A DNA stretch of 64,000 bases from Actinokineospora iranica (GTDB lineage Bacteria; Actinomycetota; Actinomycetes; Mycobacteriales; Pseudonocardiaceae). How positions within the stretch are numbered: position 1 is the stretch's first letter; the number at the start of each line of letters is the position of its first letter. Shown here one piece after another: positions 1 through 10,200 of this stretch. Below the pieces are notes generated by a model. It had not been told where the DNA came from. It made no database searches and worked only from the letters and a program-made list of their open reading frames with translations. The DNA lies in NCBI RefSeq assembly GCF_900101685.1, contig NZ_FMZZ01000012.1, positions 62,001 to 126,000 on the forward strand, in the 5' to 3' direction. Both the position numbers and the translations under genes were made by a program.

Positions 1-2
1 CC

Positions 3-536
3 GAGCGCCTGGCGTTCGTCCTGCACGACATGTTCGCCGTCCCCTTCGACGAGATCGCGGGCATCATCGAGCGCTCACCGGCCGCGGCCCGGCAGCTCGC
101 CAGCCGCGCCCGCCGCCGCGTCCAGGGCGTCTCTTCCGCTCCGGAGGCAGACCTGGCCCGTCAGCGGGAAGTGGTCGACGCCTTCCTCACCGCCTCCCGC
201 GACGGCGACTTCACGGCCCTGCTCACCGTCCTCGCCCCGGACGTCGTGCTCCGCGCCGACCCGATGGCCGTCGCGGGCGCCACGGCGAACCAGGCGGCGG
301 GCGCGCCAGTCCTGGCGGCCGAGGTCCGCGGCGCCGCGTCGGTGGCCAAGGCCTTCACCGGCCGGGCCCGCGCTGTCGGGTTGGCGCTGGTCGACGGAGC
401 GGTCGGGGGCATGTGGGCGCCCGACGGCGAGCCCCGCGTCGTCTTCGACATCGTCGTCAGCGGCGGCAAGATCGTCGCCATCGACGTCGTCGCCGACCCC
501 GCCCATCTCGCCGAACTCGACCTGTCTGTCCTCTAG
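3..536 (+). CDS. ECF sigma factor, SigJ/ECF41-like, C-terminal part (5' truncated by window)
   Basis: The reading frame is open from the window edge, so the start is missing. The first ~40 visible residues match the end of sigma region 4: an HTH in which the 'FAVPFDEIAGIIERSPAAAR' stretch is typical of ECF factors that recognise the -35 element. A ~120-residue SnoaL/NTF2-like domain follows ('VVDAFLTASRDGDFTALLTVLAPDVVLRAD' region). This fused tail defines SigJ-like (ECF41-type) sigma factors, where it modulates activity without a conventional anti-sigma factor. The target promoter and partner gene lie outside the window. The gene stops 3 bp before the convergent glycosyltransferase gene ends. 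Confidence 0.85.
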   Translation, partial: ERLAFVLHDMFAVPFDEIAGIIERSPAAARQLASRARRRVQGVSSAPEADLARQREVVDAFLTASRDGDFTALLTVLAPDVVLRADPMAVAGATANQAAGAPVLAAEVRGAASVAKAFTGRARAVGLALVDGAVGGMWAPDGEPRVVFDIVVSGGKIVAIDVVADPAHLAELDLSVL

Positions 537-539
537 CGA

Positions 540-1847
540 CTATTGGAGAACCCGGCCTGCGGCGAAGCCCGGGGCGAGGTCCCGTGGCCGGTCGGCGGCC
601 TGCCCGACCACGTGGACGGCGGCGGAGGCCAGCAAGACCAGGCCGACGGTCACGTGCAGGGATTGCAGCGCGGTCACCGCGGTGTCGGGCAGGCCGTCCT
701 TGGCGAACAGGAGGCCGGGAAACGGGAGGCCGATGTTGGTGCCGATCGGCCACGCGAACAGCAGCAGGTAGCCCGCGGCCGTCGACGCCAGCATCAGGCG
801 GGAGCGGTTGACGTAGGCGGCGTGGGCGCCGAGCACGAGGAAGGGGACGAACCAGACCCAGTAGTGCGACCAGCCCATCGGCGCTATCAGGACGCCGGTG
901 ACGCCGACTGTCGCGACGGCGAGAAGTTCGTTTCCCTGCCTGCTGGCAAGCACCGCCACCGCGAGCGCGACCACCGCGACCAGTCCCGCGACCGAGAGCC
1001 ACAGCAGGGCCGGGGGCTCCGCGTCGCCCAAGGCGCGGCCGATGACGCCGCGGAGGGTCTGGTTCTCCGAGCCGAGGGTGAACGCGGACCCCACGATCCG
1101 GTTGGCGTCGGCGACGTTGCCGGTCCAGAACCGCCAGGACTCGCCCGGGAGGACCAGGAACCCGACGCCGACTGTCGCCGCGACCGCCGACGCGGAGACC
1201 GCGGCGGCCCGGAAGCGTCTGGTGAGCAGCAGGTAGACGATGAAGATGCCCGGGACAAGCTTGATGCCCGCCGCGACGCCGACCAGGGCGCCCTTGGCGC
1301 GGTGGTGGTCGGGCAGGGCGAGGTCGAGGACGACCATGGCCATGAGGATGAGGTTGACCTGGCCCCAGGTGTTGTTCCACAGCACCGGTTGCAGCCCCAG
1401 GCTCAGCGCGCCGAGCGCGGCGGTGGCGGCGAGCCTGCCGTGGTCGCGGGCGTGGCCGAGCATGGCCCAGCCCGTCCACACCACGGCGAGCAGGGCGAAG
1501 ACGTTGGCGCCGAGCACAAGGGCGGGCGCGACCGACACCGGAATCCCGACCAACGGCACGAACAGCACGGCGGCGAACGGGGTGTATTTGAACGTGCCCC
1601 CGATCGTCGGCAGCGCTGCCTTGCCCTCTTCATAGAGCGGAGCCCCGTCGAGAACGGCCTGCCCGGCGGCGACATAGGACCAGAAATCGGTCAGCGCGGA
1701 GCGCAGCGGCACCCAGCGGATTCCCCAGGCGTGGTAGACGTACAAGGCGATCAAGAGGATCATGCCCGCCCCGGCCAGCCAGGTGACGGAACCGGGTAGG
1801 GCGCGCGGTCTTGCGACAGTGGAATGCGACTTCACCGCGGTGACCAT
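540..1847 (-). CDS. GT87 / DUF2029-type polyprenol-phosphate-dependent mannosyltransferase-like membrane protein
   Basis: Predicted polytopic membrane glycosyltransferase of the GT-C fold (GT87/DUF2029). Actinobacterial relatives are alpha-(1->2) mannosyltransferases that use polyprenyl-phosphate-mannose to elongate or branch lipomannan-type glycans outside the membrane. The first TM segment ('GAGMILLIALYVYHAWG') is followed by the conserved periplasmic loop with the acidic residue in 'LTDFWSYVAAGQAVLDG', then about ten hydrophobic segments. I chose ATG 1847 over the longer frame reaching 1985 because GGAGG (minus strand, 1855-1859) lies 7 nt upstream, while the extra N-terminus is arginine/proline-rich and not membrane-like. 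The exact acceptor cannot be told from sequence. It is a single gene, convergent with the sigma factor. Confidence 0.8.
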   Translation of the reverse strand: MVTAVKSHSTVARPRALPGSVTWLAGAGMILLIALYVYHAWGIRWVPLRSALTDFWSYVAAGQAVLDGAPLYEEGKAALPTIGGTFKYTPFAAVLFVPLVGIPVSVAPALVLGANVFALLAVVWTGWAMLGHARDHGRLAATAALGALSLGLQPVLWNNTWGQVNLILMAMVVLDLALPDHHRAKGALVGVAAGIKLVPGIFIVYLLLTRRFRAAAVSASAVAATVGVGFLVLPGESWRFWTGNVADANRIVGSAFTLGSENQTLRGVIGRALGDAEPPALLWLSVAGLVAVVALAVAVLASRQGNELLAVATVGVTGVLIAPMGWSHYWVWFVPFLVLGAHAAYVNRSRLMLASTAAGYLLLFAWPIGTNIGLPFPGLLFAKDGLPDTAVTALQSLHVTVGLVLLASAAVHVVGQAADRPRDLAPGFAAGRVLQ

Positions 1848-2050
1848 CTCACGGCCTCCGTGTCGCAACACGCCGAAAAGCCGACGACCACCCGGTCGAG
1901 CGAATTCCTCGGGGTGTCGCGGTCGATTTCTCGCCAACGGAAGAATGGGCCGGTCGGTCAGCGCATTGGTGAATACATCCGGCATCCAGTGCGTGCCTTG
2001 CCCCGCCGCGGGGCCCGGCGGCCTCCGGACTGTCGGTGGCGTGGGCGAGA

Positions 2051-2410
2051 ATGACCCACATGGGTGTGTCCAGTGGTGAGTTCCTGCGGATGGTCGACCG
2101 GCTCGCCGAGGTCGAGCGCGCCAAGGCGCGGGACTACACGTCGTTCAGCGTGTGCGGCAAACGGTTCGGCTACCACTGGCCCAGGACGAGCACCGTCGGC
2201 CTCAAGCAGACCCTGTCCGAGCAGATCGCCCTGGTCGCCGAACGCCCCGACGTCTTCGAGGTCCAGTTCACCGCGGGCGGCTTCGGCTGGGTCGTCGTCC
2301 ACCTCCCCAAGATCGACGCCGACGAGCTCCTGGAACTCCTCTACGAGGCCTGGCGCCTGTCCGCCCCCGAACCCCTCGCCGACGAGCACCCTCTCCCGGT
2401 GGGTGGCTGA
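2051..2410 (+). CDS. MmcQ/YjbR family protein
   Basis: About 119 residues with the MmcQ/YjbR (cyaY-like fold) pattern: 'FLRMVDRLAEVERAKARDYTSFSVCGKRFGYHW' near the N-terminus, then a central region around 'SEQIALVAERPDVFEV' and a C-terminal 'LLELLYEAWRLSAP' helix. Family members are small soluble proteins sometimes proposed to bind DNA; no enzymatic role is established. The start is uncertain. GTG 2036, ATG 2051 and ATG 2060 are all in frame and none has a strong ribosome site; 2051 gives the usual family length. It is the last ordinary gene before the defence island. Confidence 0.75.
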   Translation: MTHMGVSSGEFLRMVDRLAEVERAKARDYTSFSVCGKRFGYHWPRTSTVGLKQTLSEQIALVAERPDVFEVQFTAGGFGWVVVHLPKIDADELLELLYEAWRLSAPEPLADEHPLPVGG

Positions 2411-2427
2411 CTCCCGACCGTGAACGC

Positions 2428-2443
2428 CCCCGCTCGGACGGGG
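2428..2443 (+). terminator. Weak hairpin after the YjbR gene
   Basis: A five-base-pair stem CCCCG/CGGGG with a 6-nt loop lies 18 bp after the stop codon and is followed by ATTCTTT. This is a modest intrinsic-terminator candidate. The stem is short, so confidence is low. Confidence 0.3.
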
Positions 2444-2862
2444 ATTCTTTCCCGGCGATGCTCGTCACGGCGACATGTGCGAAGCGGCGACGGCTTTTGC
2501 CGCCAAGTCCGCTGATCGCAGCCTTGGTGCTGTGGCATCCAATGGAGACTATTTCGCCGATTTGCTGCCCAGGAAATTGTTACCGGACAGCGGGAACGAG
2601 GGGTGTCGACTCGGGCACGCGGCTGTCTTCCTGTCCGGTGATTGTCCGATTTTTGCACGTTGCGAGTCCGTTGTGTGCGGTCTCGCTACTTTTCACTCCG
2701 ACCGACCGTCCGACAACAGGTCCACACGCGCCCTGCTGTGATGAGACGTCCGACTGCGGCTGATCCTTCTCCCCAGATGTCGGAGCACGCGGCACTGGGG
2801 TGTGAAGCATCTCTTCCCCAGAATGGGGCTAACGCGGTGGCCCCGGTAGCGATCACGTCAGT
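2444..2862. other. Gene-poor gap at the left edge of the defence island
   Basis: About 420 bp without a convincing coding region. It is visibly richer in A/T than the neighbouring genes, for example around 2530-2700. I see no tRNA, integrase remnant or clear promoter. It presumably holds the promoter of the following operon and may mark the island boundary. Confidence 0.5.
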
Positions 2863-4365
2863 GTGACGAGCACGCCCTCAGTGTCGGTGGTTCACGGACC
2901 GCTCTGGTGCGATCGCGGCCTTGAGGTCCGGGGTGGCCGGTACCCGCTGTCGGTCGAAGGTCCGGTGTTGGCCGCTGTCGGCGTGCTTGTCCCAGGGGTG
3001 TCCAGCCTGACCCGACTTGCCAGGTGGTATGCGCTGTACTGGGCTTTGGCCGCGTTCGCGGCGGAGCGAGACCTGGACTCCGCGGCGTGCAGACGTGTGC
3101 TGCGTCGCTCCGAGGTGGCGCTGGCCATGGCGTACGAGCAGCACTACGCCATGGTGCCGAGCGATTCACCGTGGCCGCACGCACTTGATGCGATCAGGGG
3201 CCTGACCAACGCGGGCGAACAACGTGATCTGGACGCGGTGTACTCGCGGCGGCAGTGGGGTTTCTGGGATCAGTACAACGGGCCGAGTGTGACGCTCGGC
3301 ACGGTATCGTTTGTCGATCGTGTGTTGCGCCCTGGCAGACATCGTTGCCCGGCCGCCGTTGTCGATCTTTTCCGTCCGGTGTTCGAGATCGCGATCGAAG
3401 GGCCGGTCAGTAACATCGACCTCGATGCCGCCCTCGCCTTCGATTCCCGGACCGCGCCCGAGTGCGCCCGTCTCCGGGACATCCTGTGCGCCACGCCGGA
3501 CCTGGGTGAGTGGACTTCCGACGATCGCACTCGCCGGGCGACGTTGCGAGTGGTCGCCCGGGCCATCCAGCTGCATCCGAGCGGCGTCCACGATGTCGTG
3601 CGGGCTCTCACCTCGGTGGTCGCGTTCGGCCCCGCGGCCTCATCGGATCCTGTCCTCGCCGTCAGCGAACACGCACTTGACTGGCGGGGCGTCCTGCTTC
3701 GGCACTACTCGGTCGGGGCATGGCGCCGTCTGTGGGCCAGGCTCGTCGATCAGGTGCGCGTTCAACCCGGCACGGTTACCCGAGGCGACCTGCACGAGTG
3801 GGTCACCAGTGAACTTGCCGGTGTCGCACCAACTCTGCGCGCGCTCGTTGACGAACTGCCAGACTGGATCGACGATGCCGGCCACCCGCGGCAGGCCGAG
3901 GAACTGGTGCGCGCCACCGGTGCTTCCGTCGGCGCCGACATCAAGCTTCTGCTGCTCGGCGCGATCCGCGCCCGCACACTTACCGGACGTGCCCGTGCGA
4001 CGTTCCTCGGGCGCGGAGGCGGCCAGTTCCTCGATCCTCGGTGGGTCGACCGGCGATGCGCCGAGCACGCCGTTCAGGTCCCGGCGGAGTTCGGCCGGGC
4101 GTTGGTGGACGATATGCTCGCGCAATCCCGCCGGGTCATGATGCGCAAGCTGATCCTCGGCGCTGATGGTCGAATGACCGTGTTCAGCAAGCTGCACGAG
4201 CGCAACGGCCGCTATTTCGCCGAGCACGCCGAGGGTACGGCGAATGTCGGCCTGCGAGTTCCCCAGCTTGCCGCGCTCGCCGAGCAGGTCGGGGTGTTCG
4301 GATCCACCCCGGCGGCGGCCTTGGCCGTCACCGACAGTGGTCGCCGAGCCCTGGACTTGCCCTGA
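2863..4365 (+). CDS. Unknown protein, first gene of the defence operon
   Basis: A 500-residue soluble protein that I do not recognise. It has no signal peptide, TM segment, P-loop or nuclease motif that I can see. The N-terminal ~150 residues are mixed alpha/beta ('HGPLWCDRGLEVRGGRYPLSVEG', then 'LARWYALYWALAAFA'). The rest looks helical. The C-terminus ('MRKLILGADGRMTVFSKLHERNG' then 'VPQLAALAEQVGVFG') has a winged-helix feel, but that is impression only. GTG 2863 has no clear ribosome site; GTG 2881 is an alternative. Its TGA overlaps the ATG of the next gene by one base (4365), which indicates translational coupling to the PLD-like protein and a shared role. Genes of unknown family often head YprA-helicase defence loci. 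Confidence 0.7.
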   Translation: MTSTPSVSVVHGPLWCDRGLEVRGGRYPLSVEGPVLAAVGVLVPGVSSLTRLARWYALYWALAAFAAERDLDSAACRRVLRRSEVALAMAYEQHYAMVPSDSPWPHALDAIRGLTNAGEQRDLDAVYSRRQWGFWDQYNGPSVTLGTVSFVDRVLRPGRHRCPAAVVDLFRPVFEIAIEGPVSNIDLDAALAFDSRTAPECARLRDILCATPDLGEWTSDDRTRRATLRVVARAIQLHPSGVHDVVRALTSVVAFGPAASSDPVLAVSEHALDWRGVLLRHYSVGAWRRLWARLVDQVRVQPGTVTRGDLHEWVTSELAGVAPTLRALVDELPDWIDDAGHPRQAEELVRATGASVGADIKLLLLGAIRARTLTGRARATFLGRGGGQFLDPRWVDRRCAEHAVQVPAEFGRALVDDMLAQSRRVMMRKLILGADGRMTVFSKLHERNGRYFAEHAEGTANVGLRVPQLAALAEQVGVFGSTPAAALAVTDSGRRALDLP

Positions 4366-7016
4366 TGGCCGCGGGCGTCGTGACGTTCCACTCGCCCCTT
4401 TCGCTGCTGCGCGGGTGGACCGCGCGGACCGGCGTTCCATTGCGGGAGGCGCTGGTCACCGGGTACACCGCTGATCTGGTCTTCTTGGAGCGGCACTTCG
4501 TCGCGCTTTCCCGTGGCCTCGGCGCCCGTGTCACCGTGCTTACCGATGCGGGCCAAGCGGTGCACGATCCGGTCGACGTCCGGCACGCGGGACTCGCCTA
4601 TCAGCACGGGCACGCACAGTGCGCGGGAGTTTTCCATCCCAAGCTGGTCGTGCTGGTCGGTGATGATGACGTGTGGGCAGCTATCGGTTCCGGCAATCCG
4701 ACCCTTGCGGGCTGGGGACACAACGACGAGTTGTGGCTGGTTGTGCGGGCACGACGTGGCGCCGGGCCCGCCGCGCTGGGCGATTTGGGAGCCTGGCTCG
4801 GCGACCTGCCGGACGTGGTCGCCATGCCGTCGTGGATCGCTGACACCGTGCGGTACATCGGCGAGGCCGTGACGCCCGATGAGCCAGACGGGTCGCTTCC
4901 CGACCTGCGGATCGCAGGCAACCTGCGGCACTCGCTGGTGTCGGTTCTGCCAAATGGGCCTACGGACACGCTGGCCATCAGCGCGCCGTTCTTCGACGCG
5001 CATGCGGCGGCCGTGCGGGAGATCGTCGCCCGATTGGTCCCCGCCGAGCTGACTATTGCGCTCCAGCCGACGATGGCGCAGTACGACGGTGCCGCACTCG
5101 GCGCCGCGACCGCCACGGTGCCGACGATCGGCCTGCGACTTCTGGCTGAGGACCGGATGCGCCACGGCAAGCTGGTGGAGTGGTCGGTCGACGGCGCCAG
5201 ATCGGCGATGGTCGGCAGCGCGAACCCGAGCGCGGCCGCCATGCTCGCCACCACCATGGCCGGTGGGAACTGCGAGCTGGTGGTCGTGTGTCCCGTCGAG
5301 ACCACCCTCGTTCCGGACACCGAGACCGTGTCGATCACGCGGATCCAAGGGATTGACACCACCCCGGCATTTCGCGGTCAACCGGCGGGACCGTCGCTTG
5401 TCGTGGTAGGCGCGCGCAAGCTTGCCGACCGCGTCGTCGTCGAATTGAGCACAACCGCGACCGGACCGGTGTCGGTGCAGATGTCGCCCGATGCCACTCC
5501 CGGCAGTTGGAAGCTCGTGCATGTCCTGGAGCGGGCAGGCGCTGATGTGGTCAGTGTTGTCGAGTTCGCCATCCCCGATCCTCTCGGTCGAGCGGTGCGC
5601 GCCGTGACCGGTGATCCCGCCGCCTTGACCGTCTCCGCCGTCGTGTTCCTGACCGACACGGCACGCTGTGCCGCCCGAGACGATTCGACGCCCCGGGTGA
5701 GCCGGGACTATCCGCCGAACGAGCTGTTCACCGATCCGCTCTTGGCCAGTCGTTTCGAGCGTGACTTGGAGCAGCTGATCACCGACCTCGCCGGGCACCA
5801 GCTGCCCGATTCGACGACAACTGGGACCCGAACGAGCAACGAGGGCCAAGACGACCGGTACGGAGCGTGGGTCCGCGACACCGAGACATTGCTAGGGCCT
5901 TCGCTGGCCTCCTGGGTCTTCCCAGGACTCTGGCGAGTGTCGATGTCCGACGGGGAGGCTGAGTGGTCTATCGGGTCGACGCGGGAATTCGAGGCGGAGC
6001 CTGTCGAAGAGGCCGACGCCGCGGCTGAGGAACTTGGCGGGGTTGAGGTGGATCGGACCGACATCCATCCGGTGCCCGAGGCTCACCACAGTCGTTGGCG
6101 GCGGTTGGCGGGCAGACTCAGCCGGGCCGTCCACGGCAAACCGTCGCCGCTTGCCCTGCGCGCTGCGGTGGCCAAGCTGTTCGTCAACCTGCTCGCTGGA
6201 GGTGTCTGGGAGGACCGCGAGGAATGGCGTGACCAGCTTGCCGACGTGTTGGCAGTCTTGCCGCCCTCGGAGGCCGAGCATCAGGCGTATCCCGGTCATG
6301 CTCTGGAGGTCGTGGTCGCCTTGTGCGCGCTTGGCACGGCGTTGCTCACTCAGGACACCATTCTCAACGGGACGAGCGCGCGCGACCGGGTGACAACGGT
6401 GGCCTGGGAGCACACCCGCGCGGTGATCCCGTTCGCCGACGCCGCGGTGGTTGCCGACTACCTGGGCACAGCCGACGCTCCAAACGGTCGGATGGTGGGG
6501 ACGGCTGAGTTCCAGGCACTGGTCGAGTTCACCACCGATGCGGAGGACGATCCGACCGCTGTGCTCCGGCGGAGGTTCGCGGAGCAGGGCATTCCCGCGC
6601 TCCGGCGGGACGGAGTGTGGATGGTCGACGGCGAGTTCAGGAATCCGCGCAGGGCTGCGGCAACCGCTGCGAACGTGGCAGGTTCTCCCTGCGCTGTCCT
6701 CGCTCGCAACGCCACGAAGGCGACAGCCATACTCCGGGCTGGAGATCGTATTGCCATCGCTGAGTCTGTCGGGCGCCAATGGCGGGTCTACCAGATGGGG
6801 CCCGCGAGCACTCCGGTGACGATGTTCGGTGGTGACGAAGGCTTGCCGCCTACCCGCGACCGCCATCCGCTTCATCCGGTGCCGAGGCCGGTCGTAGATC
6901 TTGCGAAACGAGTGGGCTGCGATCCCGCGCAGCTCGCGATCGCCTTGGCCCCGCGATCCGCCACTGAAGCGGCGTTGGGCAGTCGCGACACGCTCGGGAG
7001 TAGGTCATATCGGTAG
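4365..7016 (+). CDS. Phospholipase-D-superfamily protein with two HKD-type motifs and a long C-terminal extension
   Basis: An 883-residue protein. Two PLD-type half-sites are visible: H-P-K at residue ~91 followed by the 'GSGNPTLAGW' block, and H-G-K at ~267 followed by 'GSANPSAAAM'. Two such sites form one active centre in PLD-family phosphodiesterases and nucleases. DISARM DrmC is a PLD-family protein, and this protein may fill that role although it is much larger. Residues ~330-883 match nothing I recognise; they include an acidic linker near residues 540-560 and a mixed C-terminal region. The start ATG overlaps the previous stop by one base. The gene ends 188 bp before the kinase-helicase gene, and a probable promoter lies in that gap. 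Confidence 0.75.
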   Translation: MAAGVVTFHSPLSLLRGWTARTGVPLREALVTGYTADLVFLERHFVALSRGLGARVTVLTDAGQAVHDPVDVRHAGLAYQHGHAQCAGVFHPKLVVLVGDDDVWAAIGSGNPTLAGWGHNDELWLVVRARRGAGPAALGDLGAWLGDLPDVVAMPSWIADTVRYIGEAVTPDEPDGSLPDLRIAGNLRHSLVSVLPNGPTDTLAISAPFFDAHAAAVREIVARLVPAELTIALQPTMAQYDGAALGAATATVPTIGLRLLAEDRMRHGKLVEWSVDGARSAMVGSANPSAAAMLATTMAGGNCELVVVCPVETTLVPDTETVSITRIQGIDTTPAFRGQPAGPSLVVVGARKLADRVVVELSTTATGPVSVQMSPDATPGSWKLVHVLERAGADVVSVVEFAIPDPLGRAVRAVTGDPAALTVSAVVFLTDTARCAARDDSTPRVSRDYPPNELFTDPLLASRFERDLEQLITDLAGHQLPDSTTTGTRTSNEGQDDRYGAWVRDTETLLGPSLASWVFPGLWRVSMSDGEAEWSIGSTREFEAEPVEEADAAAEELGGVEVDRTDIHPVPEAHHSRWRRLAGRLSRAVHGKPSPLALRAAVAKLFVNLLAGGVWEDREEWRDQLADVLAVLPPSEAEHQAYPGHALEVVVALCALGTALLTQDTILNGTSARDRVTTVAWEHTRAVIPFADAAVVADYLGTADAPNGRMVGTAEFQALVEFTTDAEDDPTAVLRRRFAEQGIPALRRDGVWMVDGEFRNPRRAAATAANVAGSPCAVLARNATKATAILRAGDRIAIAESVGRQWRVYQMGPASTPVTMFGGDEGLPPTRDRHPLHPVPRPVVDLAKRVGCDPAQLAIALAPRSATEAALGSRDTLGSRSYR

Positions 7017-7074
7017 CGGCACACGGTGTGAGCTAGGCCGACGAGGCTCCTCGGGAGCACAGCCACACCGTTTG

Positions 7075-7128
7075 TGTTGACTGTGTCAACAGATGCTTTT
7101 TTTCGAGTGTATCGAGCTCGTGTACGGT
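7075..7128 (+). promoter_or_regulatory. Operator palindrome plus -10-like element before the kinase-helicase gene
   Basis: TGTTGAC-TGT-GTCAACA (7075-7091) is a perfect inverted repeat with a 3-nt spacer. Thirty-two nt after its GTTGACNNNGTCAAC core (7076-7090) comes TACGGT (7123-7128), a TANNNT -10-type hexamer preceded by GTG. No good -35 hexamer sits 17 nt before it, so an activator bound near -50 is plausible. The same arrangement recurs before the methyltransferase gene at 27302-27354. A T-run (7097-7103) lies between the two elements. Confidence 0.55.
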
Positions 7129-7204
7129 GTTGCTCGCAGGGGTTGGCGATGTCCAAGCAGCCCAACTGCGGAACCGGTCGGTCGGTGGATGGGGAGGACG
7201 AGGG

Positions 7205-10200
7205 GTGTCAGCGGGCGATGATGTCGTGGTGGGTCGGTTTCGGCTGCTGGATCCCATCGGCAAGGGCAACATGGGCGAGGTCTACCGCGCTGCTGACCTG
7301 AACGCGGGGGAAGGGGGCGGCGTGGTCGCCGTCAAGCGAATCCTGCGTAGCCGGATCGGCGCGGACAGCGATTTCATGGCGGCGTCGAAGACCGTCGAAC
7401 GGTTCAACCGCGAAGTGCGGATCATGCGCAAGCTCGACCACCCGAACCTCCCCAGTACGGTTGACGGTGGAATCGACGCCTCGGGGTCCCCCTACTTGGC
7501 GATGGAGTACCTCGACGGGCGATCTCTGCGTGACCTCGTGGCCGAGCACCCGCAGCTGCCGATTTCCTGGGTCGCGGCTCTGGGCGCCCAGATCGCCGAC
7601 GGCTTGGCGGCCGCGCACAGGGCGGGTGTCATCCACCGTGACCTCAAGCCGTCCAATGTGATGCTGGTCCAGGCCGGGACCGTGAAGGTGCTCGACTTCG
7701 GCATGGGACGGATTGTCGACGACATCGAGAACGGCAAGGTCACGAGCAGTGGAGTCACGGTCGGCACCGCCCGCTACATGGCCCCCGAACAGTTTCTCGC
7801 CTCGAATGTGGCGCACGCGGCCGATCTCTACGCCCTGGGGTGCGTGCTGTACGAGCTGCTCACTGGTGTCCCTCCTTTCCACAGCGAGTCCAGGCACTCC
7901 CTCGGGCAGAAGCACCTCAAGGAACCGGTCCCACCGATCCGGCTCCTGCGGTCGGACGTGCCGGGGGACATGGTCCGCCTGGTCGAGCGACTCCTGGAGA
8001 AGGACCCGGCTGATCGCCCGGCGGATGCCGTCGCCGTCCGTGCGGCGCTGCTTCCGCTGGTCGTGGGGACGGAAACTGTCGACGGATGGGACGACTTGAA
8101 CCCGGTGACCCGGCTCGCCGTCACACCCGATGCGCCTCCCGTCGGCACCGCTCCCGCAGCGCGCCCGGCAGGCTCCGGCATGGACGTCTTCGGTGTCCAT
8201 CACAAGCTTATCGAGGATTATCGGGCGTTCACCGAGGGCGGCACGATCATTCGGGACGACCGGATCGCGGCGTTCGTCGAGGACGATCTGGACTCCAAGT
8301 CGCAGTGGCCCAATCCGTGGTTGTCGTTGAACCCGTTCTTCGCCTCCGGCGGGACCGTGCTGGAGTTGGCCAACGAGGGACTGTTGCATCATGAGTGCGC
8401 TCGCATCTTCCAAGCGCGCAAGACTGAGGGGGGCACCGTCTGCGACGGTCGCCCCCTCACCCTCCACCGCCACCAACGTGACGCCATCGATGTCGCCAAG
8501 TCCGGCGAGTCTTACGTCCTCACAACAGGCACAGGCTCGGGCAAGTCGCTGTCCTACATCGTGCCGATCGTCGATCGGGTTCTCCGGGCACGCGAGAACG
8601 AAGGCCCGACGGACGCTCGCGTGCGGGCGATCATCGTCTACCCGATGAACGCCCTCGCCAACAGCCAACTCAAGGAGCTAGACAAATACCTGCTTGACGG
8701 CTACGGCAAGGGCCGCGAGCCGGTGACCTATGCCCGGTACACCGGCCAGGAAAGCGACGAGCGCCGCAAGGATATCCGCAACAACCCGCCGGATATCTTG
8801 CTCACGAACTATGTGATGCTGGAACTGATGCTCACCCGGCCAGAAGAGCGACGCTCCCTGATCAACATGGCCAAGGGCCTGGAGTTCCTCGTCTTCGACG
8901 AACTGCACACCTATCGTGGACGGCAGGGCGCGGACGTCGCGCTGCTCATTCGCCGGGTGCGCGAAGCCTGCCAGGCCGACCGGCTGCAGTGCGTGGGCAC
9001 TTCGGCCACGATGTCCAGCGAGGGCGCCTTCGAAGCGCAGCGGGAGGTCGTCGCCGCCGTCGCGGGAACGCTGTTCGGGCAGCCGGTGCGCCCGGAGAAC
9101 GTCATCGGCGAGACGCTAGTACGGGCCACTGAGGAGCCCCCGGAGACCGTGCCGGTCGAGCGGCTCCGGGCACTTGGAGCACCGCGGGCCTACGCGGATC
9201 TGGTCGCAGACCCGCTTGCCCGCTGGATCGAGACCCGCTTCGGCCTCCGCATGGACCCGAAGGGACGTCTTGTGCGGCAGAAGCCCGCCATGATCGAGGC
9301 AGCGGCGGCTGAGTTGGCCGGACAGAGCGGGCTCCCCGAGGACACCTGCGCCGCTGCGATTCGCGGCACGCTCAAAGCGGGGTCAGAAGCCCGACATCCG
9401 GTCACCGAGCGACCCCTGTTCGCTTTCCGGCTGCACCAGTTCCTGTCCAAGGGCGACACCGTCTACGTGACCGTTGAGGACAAGCTGACCCGTCACCTGA
9501 CCCGGGACTACCAGCGGGTGCAGCCCGGCTCGGACGGCAAAATCCTCCTGCCGCTCGCGTTCTGCCGAGAATGCGGGCAGGAGTACCTGACCGTGTGGCG
9601 CAAGGAGACGGACGGCGGGTTTCGCTACGAGCCGCGTCGGGACACCGCTGCCACCGGCGGGCGGGCAGGCGACGGCTATCTCTACATCGACCCCGCCCGC
9701 CCCTGGCCGCGCACGCCCGAGGAAGCGATCGCCGACCGCCGACTGCCCGAGTCGTGGCTGGAGATCGACGACCACGGTTACGAGGTCGTGCGCGACTCGT
9801 ACCGTAAGAGGCTTCCCGTCGCTGTCACCGTGGACCCATACGGCTTTGAGGGCCTGGGTGACTTCCGCGCCGCGTTCATTCCCGCGCCGTTCTTGTTCTG
9901 CATGCATTGCGGCGTCAGCTATGAGCAGACGCGCGGCAAGGACTTCGCCAAACTCGCCACCCTCGACCAGGAGGGCCGGTCCTCGGCCACCTCGCTCGTG
10001 TCGGCCTCGATCGTGCGTTCACTCAAGGCCGTTCCTGCCGACGCGCTCGACAAGAAGGCCCGCAAGCTCCTGACTTTCGTCGACAACCGGCAGGACGCCT
10101 CCCTGCAGGCAGGCCACTTCAACGACTTCGTGCAGATCACCCAGCTGCGCGGCGCGCTGTACCGTGCTGTGCTGGACGCGGGCGACGACGGCGTACGCCA

